The notes beneath the pieces are model-generated. The model saw only the letters and a program-made list of their open reading frames with translations. It made no database searches and was not told the DNA's origin. A DNA stretch of 53,250 nucleotides from positions 1 to 53,250 of the forward strand of contig JAILJP010000017.1 in assembly GCA_024694625.1 (NCBI GenBank), given 5' to 3'. The DNA comes from Lachnospiraceae bacterium (GTDB taxonomy: Bacteria > Bacillota > Clostridia > Lachnospirales > Lachnospiraceae). Below are positions 16,753-26,142 of the stretch, one piece after another; within the stretch, counting starts at the first letter, position 1; every line of letters begins with the position of its first letter. Both the position numbers and the translations under genes were made by a program.

Positions 16753-19086
16753 ATGAAACGTATGAAAAAGTGGCAAGGGTTTTTAAGCTTAATCCTTGTA
16801 ATTGGTTTGATTGCCGGACTTGGATTTTATGCCACAACCATTATCAAAGCCACCAATGAAGGGGGAGAAGACGGCTTAAAGCTTGGTCTTGATCTTGCCG
16901 GAGGTGTTAGTGTTACTTATCAGGCAGAGGGAGATTTCTCAGCAGAGGATTTGGAAGATACCCGCTACAAATTACAGCAGCGTGTGGATTCCGATCTTGG
17001 AGAAAACTCTACAACAGAAGCATCTGTTTACATTGTAGGTGATGATCGAATTACCGTAGAAGTTCCCGGTGTAAAAGATGCCAATGCTCTTTTGGAAGAG
17101 TTGGGTTCACCTGGTAACTTATACTTTATCCGTCATTTGAATGACGCAGGTGAAGAGAACTACTCTTATGACAGTACTAGCGGAAACTATGTATTAAACT
17201 TCACCATTGAAGAGTTGGAAGCATCTGGAGATATTGTGTTAACCGGTTCTGAAGTAGAAACAGCAGCAGCTCAGTATGAAACAGATCAGACCACTGGAGC
17301 ACAGGAGCCTGTCGTATCTGTTTCCTTAAATGATGAGGGAACTAAGGCTTTTGCAGAAGCTACAGCAGTGGCTTATGCAAATAACAAAGATACCATTGGT
17401 ATTTATTATGATGATGCCTTTGTTTCTGTTCCTGCAGTACAAAATGCAATTACCGACGGAAACTGTGTAATCAATGGTATGAGTTCTTATGAAGAAGCAG
17501 AAAGCTTGGCTTCTTATATTCGAATCGGTGGTTTGAATGTTACTTTAACAGAATTACAGTCTCGTGTAGTTGGTGCTACTTTAGGTAGTGACGCACTTTC
17601 TACTTCCTTCAAGGCTGCAATCATCGGTTTGGTAATTATCATGGTATTTATGATTGCGATGTATTTACTTCCTGGATTGGCTGCATCTTTGGCCCTTGGA
17701 ATTTATGCATCCATTATGATGGCAATTCTTTACTTGTATGATATTACCCTAACCCTTCCGGGTATTGCAGGTATCATCCTTTCCATCGGTATGGCAGTGG
17801 ATGCCAACGTAATTATCTTCGCTCGTATCCGTGAAGAAATTGCTGCCGGTAAGGAAGTAAAATCAGCTATCGATTCTGGTTTCAAAAAAGCGCTTTCTGC
17901 TATCTTGGACGGAAACATTACAACATTAATCGTAGCAGCAGTACTTGGTGTACTTGGTTCCGGTACTGTTAAGGGATTCGCCGTTACATTGGCAATCGGT
18001 GTACTTTTGTCCATGTTCACAGCTCTTGTAATTACAAGATGGATTTTGAACAGCTTCTATGCCATTGGTATCCGTTCCGAAAAGGCTTACGGTAAGGCAA
18101 AAGAAGTTAAGGTTTTGGATTTCATTGGAAAGAAGGCAGTGTTCTTCATCCTTTCTGCAGTAATTATTTTAACCGGTGTAGGAAGCATGTTGATTCACGG
18201 TGTTTCCGGAAATGCTTTAAACTACAGCTTGGAATTCTTAGGTGGTACATCTACAACCGTAACCTTCGACCAGGAATACTCTATCGAAGAAATTGATTCC
18301 GATATTGTTCCTTTGGTATCTGAAGTTACCGGAGACAATGATATCCAGACACAGAAGGTGGATGACGGAAACGGTGTAATCTTTAAGACACGTACTTTGG
18401 CATTGGAAGAACGTGAAGCGTTAAACGCAATGTTTGAAGAAAAGTTCGGTGTAACCGAGGATGCTATTTCTTCTGAAAATATTTCTTCTACCATCGGTGG
18501 AGAAATGAGACGTCAGTCTTTAATCGCAGTATTGGTTGCAACCTTGTTGATTTTGTTATACATCTGGGTTCGATTCAAGGATTTACGTTTCGGTGGATCT
18601 GCAGTTATCGCATTGATTCATGACGTTTTGGTCGTATTGGCATTGTATGCAGTGGCAAGAATCTCAGTAGGAAGTCCTTTCATTGCATGTATGTTGACAG
18701 TAATCGGTTATTCCGTAAACGATACCATCGTTATTTTTGACCGTATTCGTGAGAACCTTGCTACTACCGTAAAGAAAGACAAAGAGTCTCTTGCAAAGGT
18801 GGCAAACGAAAGTATTTCTCAGACATTGTCAAGATCAGTTACTACTTCAGTTACTACTGCAATCATGGTACTTATGCTTTTGATCTTGGGTACTTCAAGT
18901 ATTCGTGAATTCGCCCTTCCTTTGTTGGTTGGTGTAATCACCGGTACTTACTCATCTATTTGCCTTGCAACAGAGCTTTGGTTCTTAATGAGAGCAAACT
19001 CCAAGGCATCTAAAAATGAGACTACAAAAAAGAAAAAGCCTAAGGCTCAGAAAGCCACAAAAGAAAACGAAGGCTTGATTGTTTAA
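16753..19086 (+). CDS. secDF: Protein translocase subunit SecDF (fused SecD-SecF)
   Basis: A membrane protein that uses the proton gradient to pull secreted proteins through SecYEG. SecD and SecF are fused in one chain of 777 residues, as in Bacillus. Residues 1-450 are SecD, with GLDLAGGVSV near residue 45, a large outer domain, and six helices including the PGIAGIILSIGMAVDANVII region. Residues 455-750 are SecF, with LEFLGGTS and the GYSVNDTIVIFDRIRENL region. A basic tail follows. There are two possible starts, 16753 and 16762; ribosome sites fit either about equally. The gap from scfB is only 24 bases, so it is probably co-transcribed with the ranthipeptide maturase. Confidence 0.95.
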   Translation: MKRMKKWQGFLSLILVIGLIAGLGFYATTIIKATNEGGEDGLKLGLDLAGGVSVTYQAEGDFSAEDLEDTRYKLQQRVDSDLGENSTTEASVYIVGDDRITVEVPGVKDANALLEELGSPGNLYFIRHLNDAGEENYSYDSTSGNYVLNFTIEELEASGDIVLTGSEVETAAAQYETDQTTGAQEPVVSVSLNDEGTKAFAEATAVAYANNKDTIGIYYDDAFVSVPAVQNAITDGNCVINGMSSYEEAESLASYIRIGGLNVTLTELQSRVVGATLGSDALSTSFKAAIIGLVIIMVFMIAMYLLPGLAASLALGIYASIMMAILYLYDITLTLPGIAGIILSIGMAVDANVIIFARIREEIAAGKEVKSAIDSGFKKALSAILDGNITTLIVAAVLGVLGSGTVKGFAVTLAIGVLLSMFTALVITRWILNSFYAIGIRSEKAYGKAKEVKVLDFIGKKAVFFILSAVIILTGVGSMLIHGVSGNALNYSLEFLGGTSTTVTFDQEYSIEEIDSDIVPLVSEVTGDNDIQTQKVDDGNGVIFKTRTLALEEREALNAMFEEKFGVTEDAISSENISSTIGGEMRRQSLIAVLVATLLILLYIWVRFKDLRFGGSAVIALIHDVLVVLALYAVARISVGSPFIACMLTVIGYSVNDTIVIFDRIRENLATTVKKDKESLAKVANESISQTLSRSVTTSVTTAIMVLMLLILGTSSIREFALPLLVGVITGTYSSICLATELWFLMRANSKASKNETTKKKKPKAQKATKENEGLIV

Positions 19087-19092
19087 TTACAC

Positions 19093-19111
19093 ATCAGTCT
19101 TCGGGCTTGAT
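19093..19111 (+). other. Small UUCG-capped RNA hairpin between secDF and glyA
   Basis: ATCAGTC - TTCG - GGCTTGAT forms a 7-bp stem with one bulge and a stable TTCG loop. No T-run follows, so it is not a simple terminator. It may protect mRNA ends. Confidence 0.35.
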
Positions 19112-19142
19112 ATAAAAAGAAAAGGAAAAAGGAGAAAAAAGA

Positions 19143-20390
19143 ATGTACAGCATTGATGATATTAAGAATGTAGACCCGGAAATCGCAAAGGTAATCTGTG
19201 ATGAGTTTGCCCGTCAGAGTGAACACATCGAATTGATTGCTTCTGAAAACTGGGTTAGCCCCGCAGTAATGTCGGCTATGGGTTCCGTGTTGACCAACAA
19301 ATACGCAGAGGGATATCCCGGAAAGCGTTATTACGGTGGATGCGAAGTAGTAGACGTAGCGGAAGAATTAGCAAGAGAAAGAGCAAAAGAACTCTTTGGA
19401 GCTGAATACGCAAATGTTCAGCCCCATTCCGGAGCTCAGGCAAATATGGCAGTTCAGTTTGCAGTATGTGAACCGGGAGATACCATTATGGGTATGAGCT
19501 TAGATCACGGCGGACATTTAACTCACGGAAGCCCGGTAAACTTCTCAGGTAAATACTTCAACATCGTACCTTATGGTGTAAACGATGATGGATTTATTGA
19601 CTATGACGAAGTGGCAAAGATTGCGAAAGAATGCAAGCCTAAGATGATTATTGCCGGAGCAAGTGCCTATGCAAGAGCAATTGATTTTAAGAAATTCAGA
19701 GAAATTGCCGATAGCGTAGGTGCAGTTCTTATGGTAGATATGGCACATATTGCCGGATTGGTTGCAACCGGTTACCATATGTCACCGATTCCATATGCAG
19801 ACATTGTTACCACAACTACTCACAAGACCTTACGGGGACCTCGTGGTGGTTTGATTCTTGCTACCAATGAAGCAAATGAAAAATACAACTTCAATAAAGC
19901 AGTATTCCCCGGAATTCAGGGTGGTCCTTTGATGCATGTAGTAGCAGCAAAGGCAGTATGCTTTAAAGAAGCATTGTCACCGGAATTTAAGACCTATGCT
20001 AAGAACATCATTGACAATGCACAGGCTTTGGCAAATGGTTTGATGAACCGTGATATTAAGATTGTATCCGGTGGTACAGACAACCATCTCATGCTTGTGG
20101 ATTTGGTTCCAAACGGCTTAACCGGAAAGGCAATCGAAGCATTGTTGGATCAGGCTCACATTACAGCAAACAAGAATACGGTTCCCAACGATCCTAAGTC
20201 TCCTTTTGTTACTTCAGGAATTCGTCTTGGAACACCGGCTGCAACCAGTCGTGGCTTAAATACCGAAGACTTCGATCAGGTTGCGGAAGCAATTGCTACA
20301 GTGATCAAAGAACAGGAAGCAGGAGTAGAAAAGGCTCGTGCTATTGTAAAATCTCTTACGGACAAATATCCGCTTAAGGGAGAATTTTAA
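19143..20390 (+). CDS. glyA: Serine hydroxymethyltransferase
   Basis: A PLP enzyme that converts serine and tetrahydrofolate to glycine and 5,10-methylene-tetrahydrofolate. It has 415 residues, the usual length. The PLP-binding Lys is residue 228 in [11 protein letters not shown]. Other signatures are [13 protein letters not shown] near the N-terminus, the YPGKRYYGG loop, and [11 protein letters not shown] strong AAAGGAG site precedes the ATG. No glycine riboswitch or other leader is visible in the 56-base gap from secDF. Confidence 0.97.
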   Translation: MYSIDDIKNVDPEIAKVICDEFARQSEHIELIASENWVSPAVMSAMGSVLTNKYAEGYPGKRYYGGCEVVDVAEELARERAKELFGAEYANVQPHSGAQANMAVQFAVCEPGDTIMGMSLDHGGHLTHGSPVNFSGKYFNIVPYGVNDDGFIDYDEVAKIAKECKPKMIIAGASAYARAIDFKKFREIADSVGAVLMVDMAHIAGLVATGYHMSPIPYADIVTTTTHKTLRGPRGGLILATNEANEKYNFNKAVFPGIQGGPLMHVVAAKAVCFKEALSPEFKTYAKNIIDNAQALANGLMNRDIKIVSGGTDNHLMLVDLVPNGLTGKAIEALLDQAHITANKNTVPNDPKSPFVTSGIRLGTPAATSRGLNTEDFDQVAEAIATVIKEQEAGVEKARAIVKSLTDKYPLKGEF

Positions 20391-20449
20391 ATCAACAAAA
20401 AAGATTCCGGCGGGGCCGAAAGCCATGGTCGGAGAGTGAGGAGAAACTT

Positions 20450-21739
20450 ATGTTAGATATTAAGTTTTTAAGAGAAAATCCGGATGTTGTAAAGGAAAAC
20501 ATCAAGAAGAAATTCCAGGATCATAAGTTACCTATGGTAGATGAGGTAATTGAACTGGATCAGGAAGTACGTCAGGTTCAGCAGGAAGGTGATGACCTTC
20601 GTGCTCAGAGAAATATCCTTTCGAAACAAATCGGTGGATTGATGAAGGAAGGCAAAAAAGAAGAGGCAGAAGCTGTAAAAGCTCAGGTTACCGCAAACGC
20701 TGAACGTTTATCCGAGTTGGAAGCCCGTCAGGCTGAATTAAACGAAGAAATCAAAAAGCGTATGATGGTAATTCCCAACATTATCGATCCTTCCGTACCT
20801 ATCGGAAAAGATGATTCCTGCAATGTGGAAATTGAAAAATTCGGCGAGCCTTTGACTCCTGATTTTGAAGTTCCCTATCACACAGACATTATGGAACGCT
20901 TTGACGGAATCGATTTGGAAGCAGCAGGAAAGGTTGCCGGAAACGGATTTTACTATTTAATGGGAGATATCGCCCGTCTTCATTCTGCCGTAATCGCTTA
21001 TGCGAGAGACTTTATGATTGACCGTGGATTTACTTACTGTGTACCTCCTTTTATGATTCGTTCCAACGTAGTAACCGGTGTTATGTCCTTCGACGAAATG
21101 GATGCTATGATGTACAAAATCGAAGGAGAAGACCTTTACCTCATCGGTACTTCTGAACATTCCATGATTGGAAAGTTCATTGATACCTTAAATGATGAAG
21201 AAAAGCTTCCTTATACATTGACTTCTTATTCTCCTTGCTTCAGAAAGGAAAAAGGAGCTCACGGTATTGAAGAACGTGGTGTTTACCGTATTCACCAGTT
21301 TGAAAAGCAGGAAATGATCGTAGTATGTAAGCCGGAAGATTCCAAGGTTTGGTACGATAAGTTGTGGCAGAACACCGTTGATTTGTTCCGCTCATTGGAT
21401 ATTCCGGTTCGTACCTTGGAATGCTGCTCCGGTGATTTGGCTGACTTAAAGGTAAAGAGCTGTGATGTTGAGGCTTGGAGCCCCAGACAGCAGAAGTATT
21501 TCGAAGTAGGTTCTTGCTCAAACCTTGGAGATGCTCAGGCTAGACGTCTTGGTATCAAGGTGAAGGACAAAGATAAGAACAAATACTTTGCCCATACATT
21601 AAACAATACTGTGGTTGCACCTCCGAGAATGTTGATTGCATTTTTAGAGAACAACCTGAATGCGGACGGTTCCGTAAATATCCCCAAGGCATTACAGCCA
21701 TATATGGGTGGTACGGAAAAATTGGTACCCAAGCATTAA
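20450..21739 (+). CDS. serS: Seryl-tRNA synthetase
   Basis: A class II aminoacyl-tRNA synthetase that charges tRNA-Ser. The 429 residues comprise an N-terminal coiled-coil tRNA-binding arm (about 30-100) and the catalytic core. Motif 2 begins SPCFRKEKGAHGIEERGVYR, with an Ala-His-Gly-Ile-Glu-Glu series in place of the common Gly-x-Asp-Thr-Arg type. Motif 3 is NNTVVAPPRMLIAFLENN. This motif 2 form marks a second SerRS type I know from Clostridia. The 59-base gap after glyA is unusually G+C-rich (CGGCGGGGCCG) and could fold weakly, but it is far too short for a T-box. Confidence 0.95.
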   Translation: MLDIKFLRENPDVVKENIKKKFQDHKLPMVDEVIELDQEVRQVQQEGDDLRAQRNILSKQIGGLMKEGKKEEAEAVKAQVTANAERLSELEARQAELNEEIKKRMMVIPNIIDPSVPIGKDDSCNVEIEKFGEPLTPDFEVPYHTDIMERFDGIDLEAAGKVAGNGFYYLMGDIARLHSAVIAYARDFMIDRGFTYCVPPFMIRSNVVTGVMSFDEMDAMMYKIEGEDLYLIGTSEHSMIGKFIDTLNDEEKLPYTLTSYSPCFRKEKGAHGIEERGVYRIHQFEKQEMIVVCKPEDSKVWYDKLWQNTVDLFRSLDIPVRTLECCSGDLADLKVKSCDVEAWSPRQQKYFEVGSCSNLGDAQARRLGIKVKDKDKNKYFAHTLNNTVVAPPRMLIAFLENNLNADGSVNIPKALQPYMGGTEKLVPKH

Positions 21740-21759
21740 TCAAAACAGGTTAAGAGGAT

Positions 21760-23685
21760 ATGCTGGAAGAAAAGATTGCACTGAAAAACTTATATAGGGA
21801 ATCTGATTTTCGACTGAATATTCTTCGATTCACAAAAATAAGACGCAGTGACTGCGTCTTGTTTCTGTGCAATTCGAAGGAGAAAATGCTGGAAAACTAC
21901 ATCAAAGAACAAAGCGATAGTTGTGATGTCATCTCTTCTTTGGAAGAATTGCAAAAGCGCAGCAATGCTTCTTATGATGTGATTATTTATTTTGATTCGA
22001 AAGAAAAAGATGATTTCCTATCTAAGGGAATCGGTGCTTTTTTTTCGTCCTTAAAAAATGTTTCCAAGGATGAAGGGAAAGTGTTTTTGGCATTATGGAA
22101 TCCTTTGGGAGTTCATACTCTTGTGAAAAAACAGGAGAAACTCACATTGGAAAAGCCTTTGTCAAAGAAGGATTGGGAAAAGGGAATAAAGGAATATTTT
22201 CCTTCTGCAACGGTTCGCACCTATTACCCTTATCCGGATCATTTCTTTCCTATTTCCATTTATTCCGATGAACATCTTCCTAAGGCGGGAGAGTTACACC
22301 GTGGATATGGAATTGAAGAAGGGCCTGCCTTGGAATTGTGCAGTGAAGATGAACTGTTAAACAACTTAACGGCTCAGGAACTGTTTGAAGCCTATAATAA
22401 CTCTTATCTGTATGAAATAAATTTATCATCAGTGATGGAAGAACCTGTCTTTGTAAAGTACTCCAACGAACGGGGAAGCGATTTTCGAATTGCTACAGAG
22501 GTTTACAAGGATAAGGTAATAAAAAGATCCATCCATAATGACAGCAGGACACATATTTTGTCCTTGCCCAAAATAGAAGAAGGATTGAAATCTCTCTATG
22601 AGGGAAACCTTCTTTTGAATCATTGTACCCTAGATGCTTCGGAAGAAGCAGTGGATTTGGAGTTTGTCCAGGGACATACCCTTTCCAATGATTTGGAACA
22701 TGCATTTTTACAAAAGGATGAAGCCGGGATTTTAGAACTGGCGGAGTTATTTGTAAAGCGTGGATTTCCACAGGGCAAATTGGGGGATTATGTTTACACC
22801 CCTCAAATGCAAAAGGTATTTGGAGTGGCACAGAATGTGGATTTTGGAAAAGCATCCTGCCTTCCCATGACAGATGTGGATATGATTTTTGACAATTTGA
22901 TTGTATCAGACAATGATTGGATCCTGCTGGATTATGAATGGACCTTTGATTTCCCTCTTCCCTATCGCTTTGTTCTGTATCGAAGCTTGTTCTATTTTTA
23001 TTTGGAACATCCGGCGTTTCGGGAAATAAAGGATTTGTATTCTTATTTTTCTTTTACGGAAGAGGAATTACAACGTTATGTTGAAATGGAAAAGGGATTC
23101 CAGAGATATATTTGCAATGGAACCACACCGTTGCGTGATGAACTGTTACGTTTGGAAAATCGTGTTTCCTTGGACAAGATTTTTCATGAGTATCTTGGAC
23201 AGACAAAATTGGTGTTTGCCGGGGACGATGGGGCGCACACGACCTTTGAGTTAGATTCTGCAAACAAGGAAGATGTGTTTTCTCTTTGCCTGCCAAAGGA
23301 TGCCAAAATGTTACAGATTCGTCCAAAAGAAGGTGGGGCATTGTTTTCTCTTTCAAATGTTGTAATCAATGAAACATCACTGCCGGTGGAAGAACTTATG
23401 GCAGCCAATACCCAGGTGGAATCTATCAATGAAAATACTGTGATTTTAAAAAAGGATGTGGGATTTGAAATTCCCCTTTCTTTTGCTGGAAATGAGGCAG
23501 ATGAATATTTCGTGAAAGTGGTGGCAAAGGCAACCTATTTCCATAAGGATGATACTTACTATACCGAAAAGCGAATTCGGGATTTAAGATTAAACGTCAA
23601 ATTTTTGGAAGAGCGCATCGCTCATATGGAAAATAAAGCGTTCTACCGGCTTTATAAAAAAATAAAAAAGATATTGAAAAGGTAG
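21760..23685 (+). CDS. Degenerate methyltransferase / kinase-like polysaccharide-locus protein
   Basis: A 641-residue soluble protein opening the polysaccharide operon. Residues 1-180 align in layout with the class I methyltransferase domain of related Lachnospiraceae proteins (FRLNILRF, later KVFLALWNPLGVHT and YYPYPDHFFPISIYSDEHLP). The SAM-binding GxGxG loop is lost (VLFLCNSKEKM), so it is probably not an active methyltransferase. Residues 210-480 look like an APH/lipopolysaccharide-kinase fold: VFVKYSNERG, then MTDVDMIFDNLIV and WILLDYEWTFDFP. Residues 490-610 form beta strands, and the basic C-terminus is helical (KNKAFYRLYKKIKKILKR-like). The order methyltransferase-kinase-helix recalls WbdD, which caps O-antigen chains. 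A role in chain capping is inference only. Confidence 0.65.
   Translation: MLEEKIALKNLYRESDFRLNILRFTKIRRSDCVLFLCNSKEKMLENYIKEQSDSCDVISSLEELQKRSNASYDVIIYFDSKEKDDFLSKGIGAFFSSLKNVSKDEGKVFLALWNPLGVHTLVKKQEKLTLEKPLSKKDWEKGIKEYFPSATVRTYYPYPDHFFPISIYSDEHLPKAGELHRGYGIEEGPALELCSEDELLNNLTAQELFEAYNNSYLYEINLSSVMEEPVFVKYSNERGSDFRIATEVYKDKVIKRSIHNDSRTHILSLPKIEEGLKSLYEGNLLLNHCTLDASEEAVDLEFVQGHTLSNDLEHAFLQKDEAGILELAELFVKRGFPQGKLGDYVYTPQMQKVFGVAQNVDFGKASCLPMTDVDMIFDNLIVSDNDWILLDYEWTFDFPLPYRFVLYRSLFYFYLEHPAFREIKDLYSYFSFTEEELQRYVEMEKGFQRYICNGTTPLRDELLRLENRVSLDKIFHEYLGQTKLVFAGDDGAHTTFELDSANKEDVFSLCLPKDAKMLQIRPKEGGALFSLSNVVINETSLPVEELMAANTQVESINENTVILKKDVGFEIPLSFAGNEADEYFVKVVAKATYFHKDDTYYTEKRIRDLRLNVKFLEERIAHMENKAFYRLYKKIKKILKR
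21840..21860. other. Strong hairpin inside the first codons of the polysaccharide operon
   Basis: The perfect 9-bp inverted repeat AAGACGCAG / CTGCGTCTT with loop TGA lies 80 bases into the coding region. On the minus strand it is followed by ATTTTTG and resembles a terminator; on the plus strand the T-run is poor (GTTTCTG). It may attenuate read-through from serS into the operon. Confidence 0.45.
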
Positions 23686-23698
23686 ATAAGAGGAGACT

Positions 23699-26128
23699 AT
23701 GAGTCAAAGAGATCTATTTCATATTGAAAAAATATATAAGAGCAGTAAGGAAGAAAATACTTTATTTGTTGTGGCATGGTTTGAGCATGACGACGACCGT
23801 GACTTTACCCTTCGTTTTCTTTTGGATGGTGAAGAACTGTCCTTTGAGACCGCTACCAGAAAAGGGTTGGAAGTGGAGCGTTACTATCTTCGCTACGGTT
23901 ACGGCGTAACAAAGAATTTCATTTATCGGGTATCACTGCCCAAAAATTGGAAAGAAAAGTCAAAACTTCAAATCCAAACAACCAAAAACACCGCAACGGA
24001 AGTGAAAAAGACCTTATCTGTAAAACAGATGCAGCAGTTGGGACTTCCTTATTACATTGACGCGATTCAGTGGATTGGCGGCAAATGCTACGTCAAAGGT
24101 TGGGTTAAGATGAATTCCGGTAAGGAGATTCTCGTAAAAAAAGGAGAGAATACCGTGCCGGTGGAAATGGAAACCATGGACCGAAAGGATGTATATCACT
24201 TCTTTGAGGATCATGATGGAATTACCGGATTTTCCATTGAATTTGTGGGAAAACGAAGTGAGCGATATGACCTTTGTTTTCATGAAGAAAATCAAGAACC
24301 CTATCGGGTAAGAATCGCCAAGGAAAGCGTTTTATCCAGAGGGATGAAAAAGTTGATTCGTTGGTGGAACAAGGGCTGTATGTTTTTAACGGAACGCGGC
24401 TTAAAGTATACCTTAAAACTGGTGTATTCCAAGTTTGCAGGAAGAAACGATTATCAAAAATACTGCATCAATCACAAGCTTTCAAAATCCGATTTAGCGG
24501 AGCAGAGAAATCATAAATTTGCCTATGAACCAAAGTTTAGTATTGTGATTCCTTTATATAAAACACCGAAGAAATACCTGTTGGAAATGGTGGATTCCGT
24601 GCTGCAGCAGACTTACTCTAATTTAGAACTTTGCTTGGCTGACGGCAGTGGTGAGGATTCTCCTTTAAGTGGAATTTTAAAAGACCTTCAAAAAAGAGAT
24701 TCCAGAGTAAAGGTTAAGGATTTGGGAGAAAACTTAGGAATCGCTGAAAACACCAATGCTGCTTTGGCTATGGCAAAAGGAGATTATATTGTGTTGGCAG
24801 ACCATGATGATTTAATGGCTTTGGATGCTTTGTATGAGTGTGCAAAGGCGTTAAATGAAAACCGAGACATTGATGTAATCTATACCGATGAAGATAAGGT
24901 GGACATGGATTCCAAAGAGTATTTTGATCCAAACTTTAAGCCGGACTTCAATATTGATTATTTGTGCAGTGTAAATTATATTTGCCATTTGTTTGTGTTT
25001 AAGCGCGAACTCTTTGAGACTTTGGGCGGATTCCGAAAGGAATTTGACGGAGCCCAGGATCATGATTTAATCCTTCGCTATACAGAAAAAGCAAAGGTAA
25101 TTCACCACATTCCAAAGGTGTTATACCATTGGAGATGTCACATCAACTCCACTTCCGTTAATCCGGAAAGCAAATTATACGCTTTTGAAAACGGAGCAAA
25201 GGCAGTGGACGAACACTATAAGAGAATTGGCATCCCTGCCCATACCACCCAGGGAATTGTATTTGGACTGTACAATACAGTATATGAGTGGGAGGAGCGT
25301 CCTTTGGTTACCATTTTGGTCCCTAACAAGGATCATATTGATGATTTGAAAAAATGTATGGATTCCATAGATGAAAAATCCACCTACCGTAATTATGAAT
25401 GGGTGATTGTAGAAAACAACAGTGAGGAAGAAGAAACCTTCGCTTTCTACGAAGAAATCAAAAAACGGGATAATGTAAAAGTGGTTACCTATGAAGGTGA
25501 CTTTAACTATTCAAAGATTAACAACTTTGGCGAGCAGTATTCATCCGGTGAATATGTGTTGCTCTTAAATAACGATACGGAATTGATTACGCCAGATGGT
25601 ATCAAAGATATGTTGGATGTGTGTATGAGAGATGACGTGGGTATTGTAGGTGTTTCCTTGTTCTACCCCGATCATACAGTACAGCACGCCGGCGTGGTAG
25701 TTGGCTTTGGCGGAATTGCGGGCCATACCTTTATTGGAAAGCCTATGGGGGACACAGGATATATGTTCCGTTTGGTGGCCACTCAGGATTACAGTGCCGT
25801 TACAGCAGCTTGTCTGATGGTAAAGAAGTCTCTTTTCGATGAAGTTGGCGGCTTAACAGAAGAGTTTAAAGTTGCCTTTAACGATATTGATTTTTGTATG
25901 AAGGTGAGAGAAACCAATCATTTGGTGGTGTATACCCCTCATGTTAAGTTCTATCACTATGAGTCAAAATCCAGAGGTTTGGAAGATACTCCGGAAAAGG
26001 TAGAGCGCTTTGGAAGAGAAATTCGGGAATTCCAAAATCGATGGGGAGAAATACTGGAGAAGGGAGACCCCTACTACAATCCGAATCTTAGATTGGACCG
26101 TTCGGATTTTGCAATTCGGATTGATTAA
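23699..26128 (+). CDS. Two-domain family 2 glycosyltransferase
   Basis: A cytoplasmic glycosyltransferase of 809 residues with two GT-A (family 2) domains. Residues 1-225 form a beta-rich accessory domain. GT2 domain 1 spans about 275-520, with IVIPLYKTP, LADHDD as the metal-binding Asp motif, and QDHDLILRY. Domain 2 spans about 540-770, with VTILVPNKDH, LLLNNDTELI as its metal motif, and FNDIDFCMKV. Both domains keep their acidic motifs, so both may be active and add two sugars. Similar proteins are often rhamnosyltransferases, but the sugar cannot be told here. It starts 13 bases after the preceding gene. Confidence 0.9.
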   Translation: MSQRDLFHIEKIYKSSKEENTLFVVAWFEHDDDRDFTLRFLLDGEELSFETATRKGLEVERYYLRYGYGVTKNFIYRVSLPKNWKEKSKLQIQTTKNTATEVKKTLSVKQMQQLGLPYYIDAIQWIGGKCYVKGWVKMNSGKEILVKKGENTVPVEMETMDRKDVYHFFEDHDGITGFSIEFVGKRSERYDLCFHEENQEPYRVRIAKESVLSRGMKKLIRWWNKGCMFLTERGLKYTLKLVYSKFAGRNDYQKYCINHKLSKSDLAEQRNHKFAYEPKFSIVIPLYKTPKKYLLEMVDSVLQQTYSNLELCLADGSGEDSPLSGILKDLQKRDSRVKVKDLGENLGIAENTNAALAMAKGDYIVLADHDDLMALDALYECAKALNENRDIDVIYTDEDKVDMDSKEYFDPNFKPDFNIDYLCSVNYICHLFVFKRELFETLGGFRKEFDGAQDHDLILRYTEKAKVIHHIPKVLYHWRCHINSTSVNPESKLYAFENGAKAVDEHYKRIGIPAHTTQGIVFGLYNTVYEWEERPLVTILVPNKDHIDDLKKCMDSIDEKSTYRNYEWVIVENNSEEEETFAFYEEIKKRDNVKVVTYEGDFNYSKINNFGEQYSSGEYVLLLNNDTELITPDGIKDMLDVCMRDDVGIVGVSLFYPDHTVQHAGVVVGFGGIAGHTFIGKPMGDTGYMFRLVATQDYSAVTAACLMVKKSLFDEVGGLTEEFKVAFNDIDFCMKVRETNHLVVYTPHVKFYHYESKSRGLEDTPEKVERFGREIREFQNRWGEILEKGDPYYNPNLRLDRSDFAIRID

Positions 26129-26142
26129 TTACAGAGAATATC

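Noticed and set aside
19087-19142. Glycine riboswitch before glyA
   Set aside because: It is only 56 bases long and has no glycine-aptamer core; only a small UUCG hairpin is seen.
20391-20449. T-box or riboswitch before serS
   Set aside because: The gap is 59 bases and lacks the specifier and T-box motifs.
21886-23685. Later start (ATG 21886) for the first polysaccharide gene, after the hairpin
   Set aside because: AAGGAG precedes it, but the upstream FRLNIL segment is a conserved part of related proteins, so the start at 21760 is kept.
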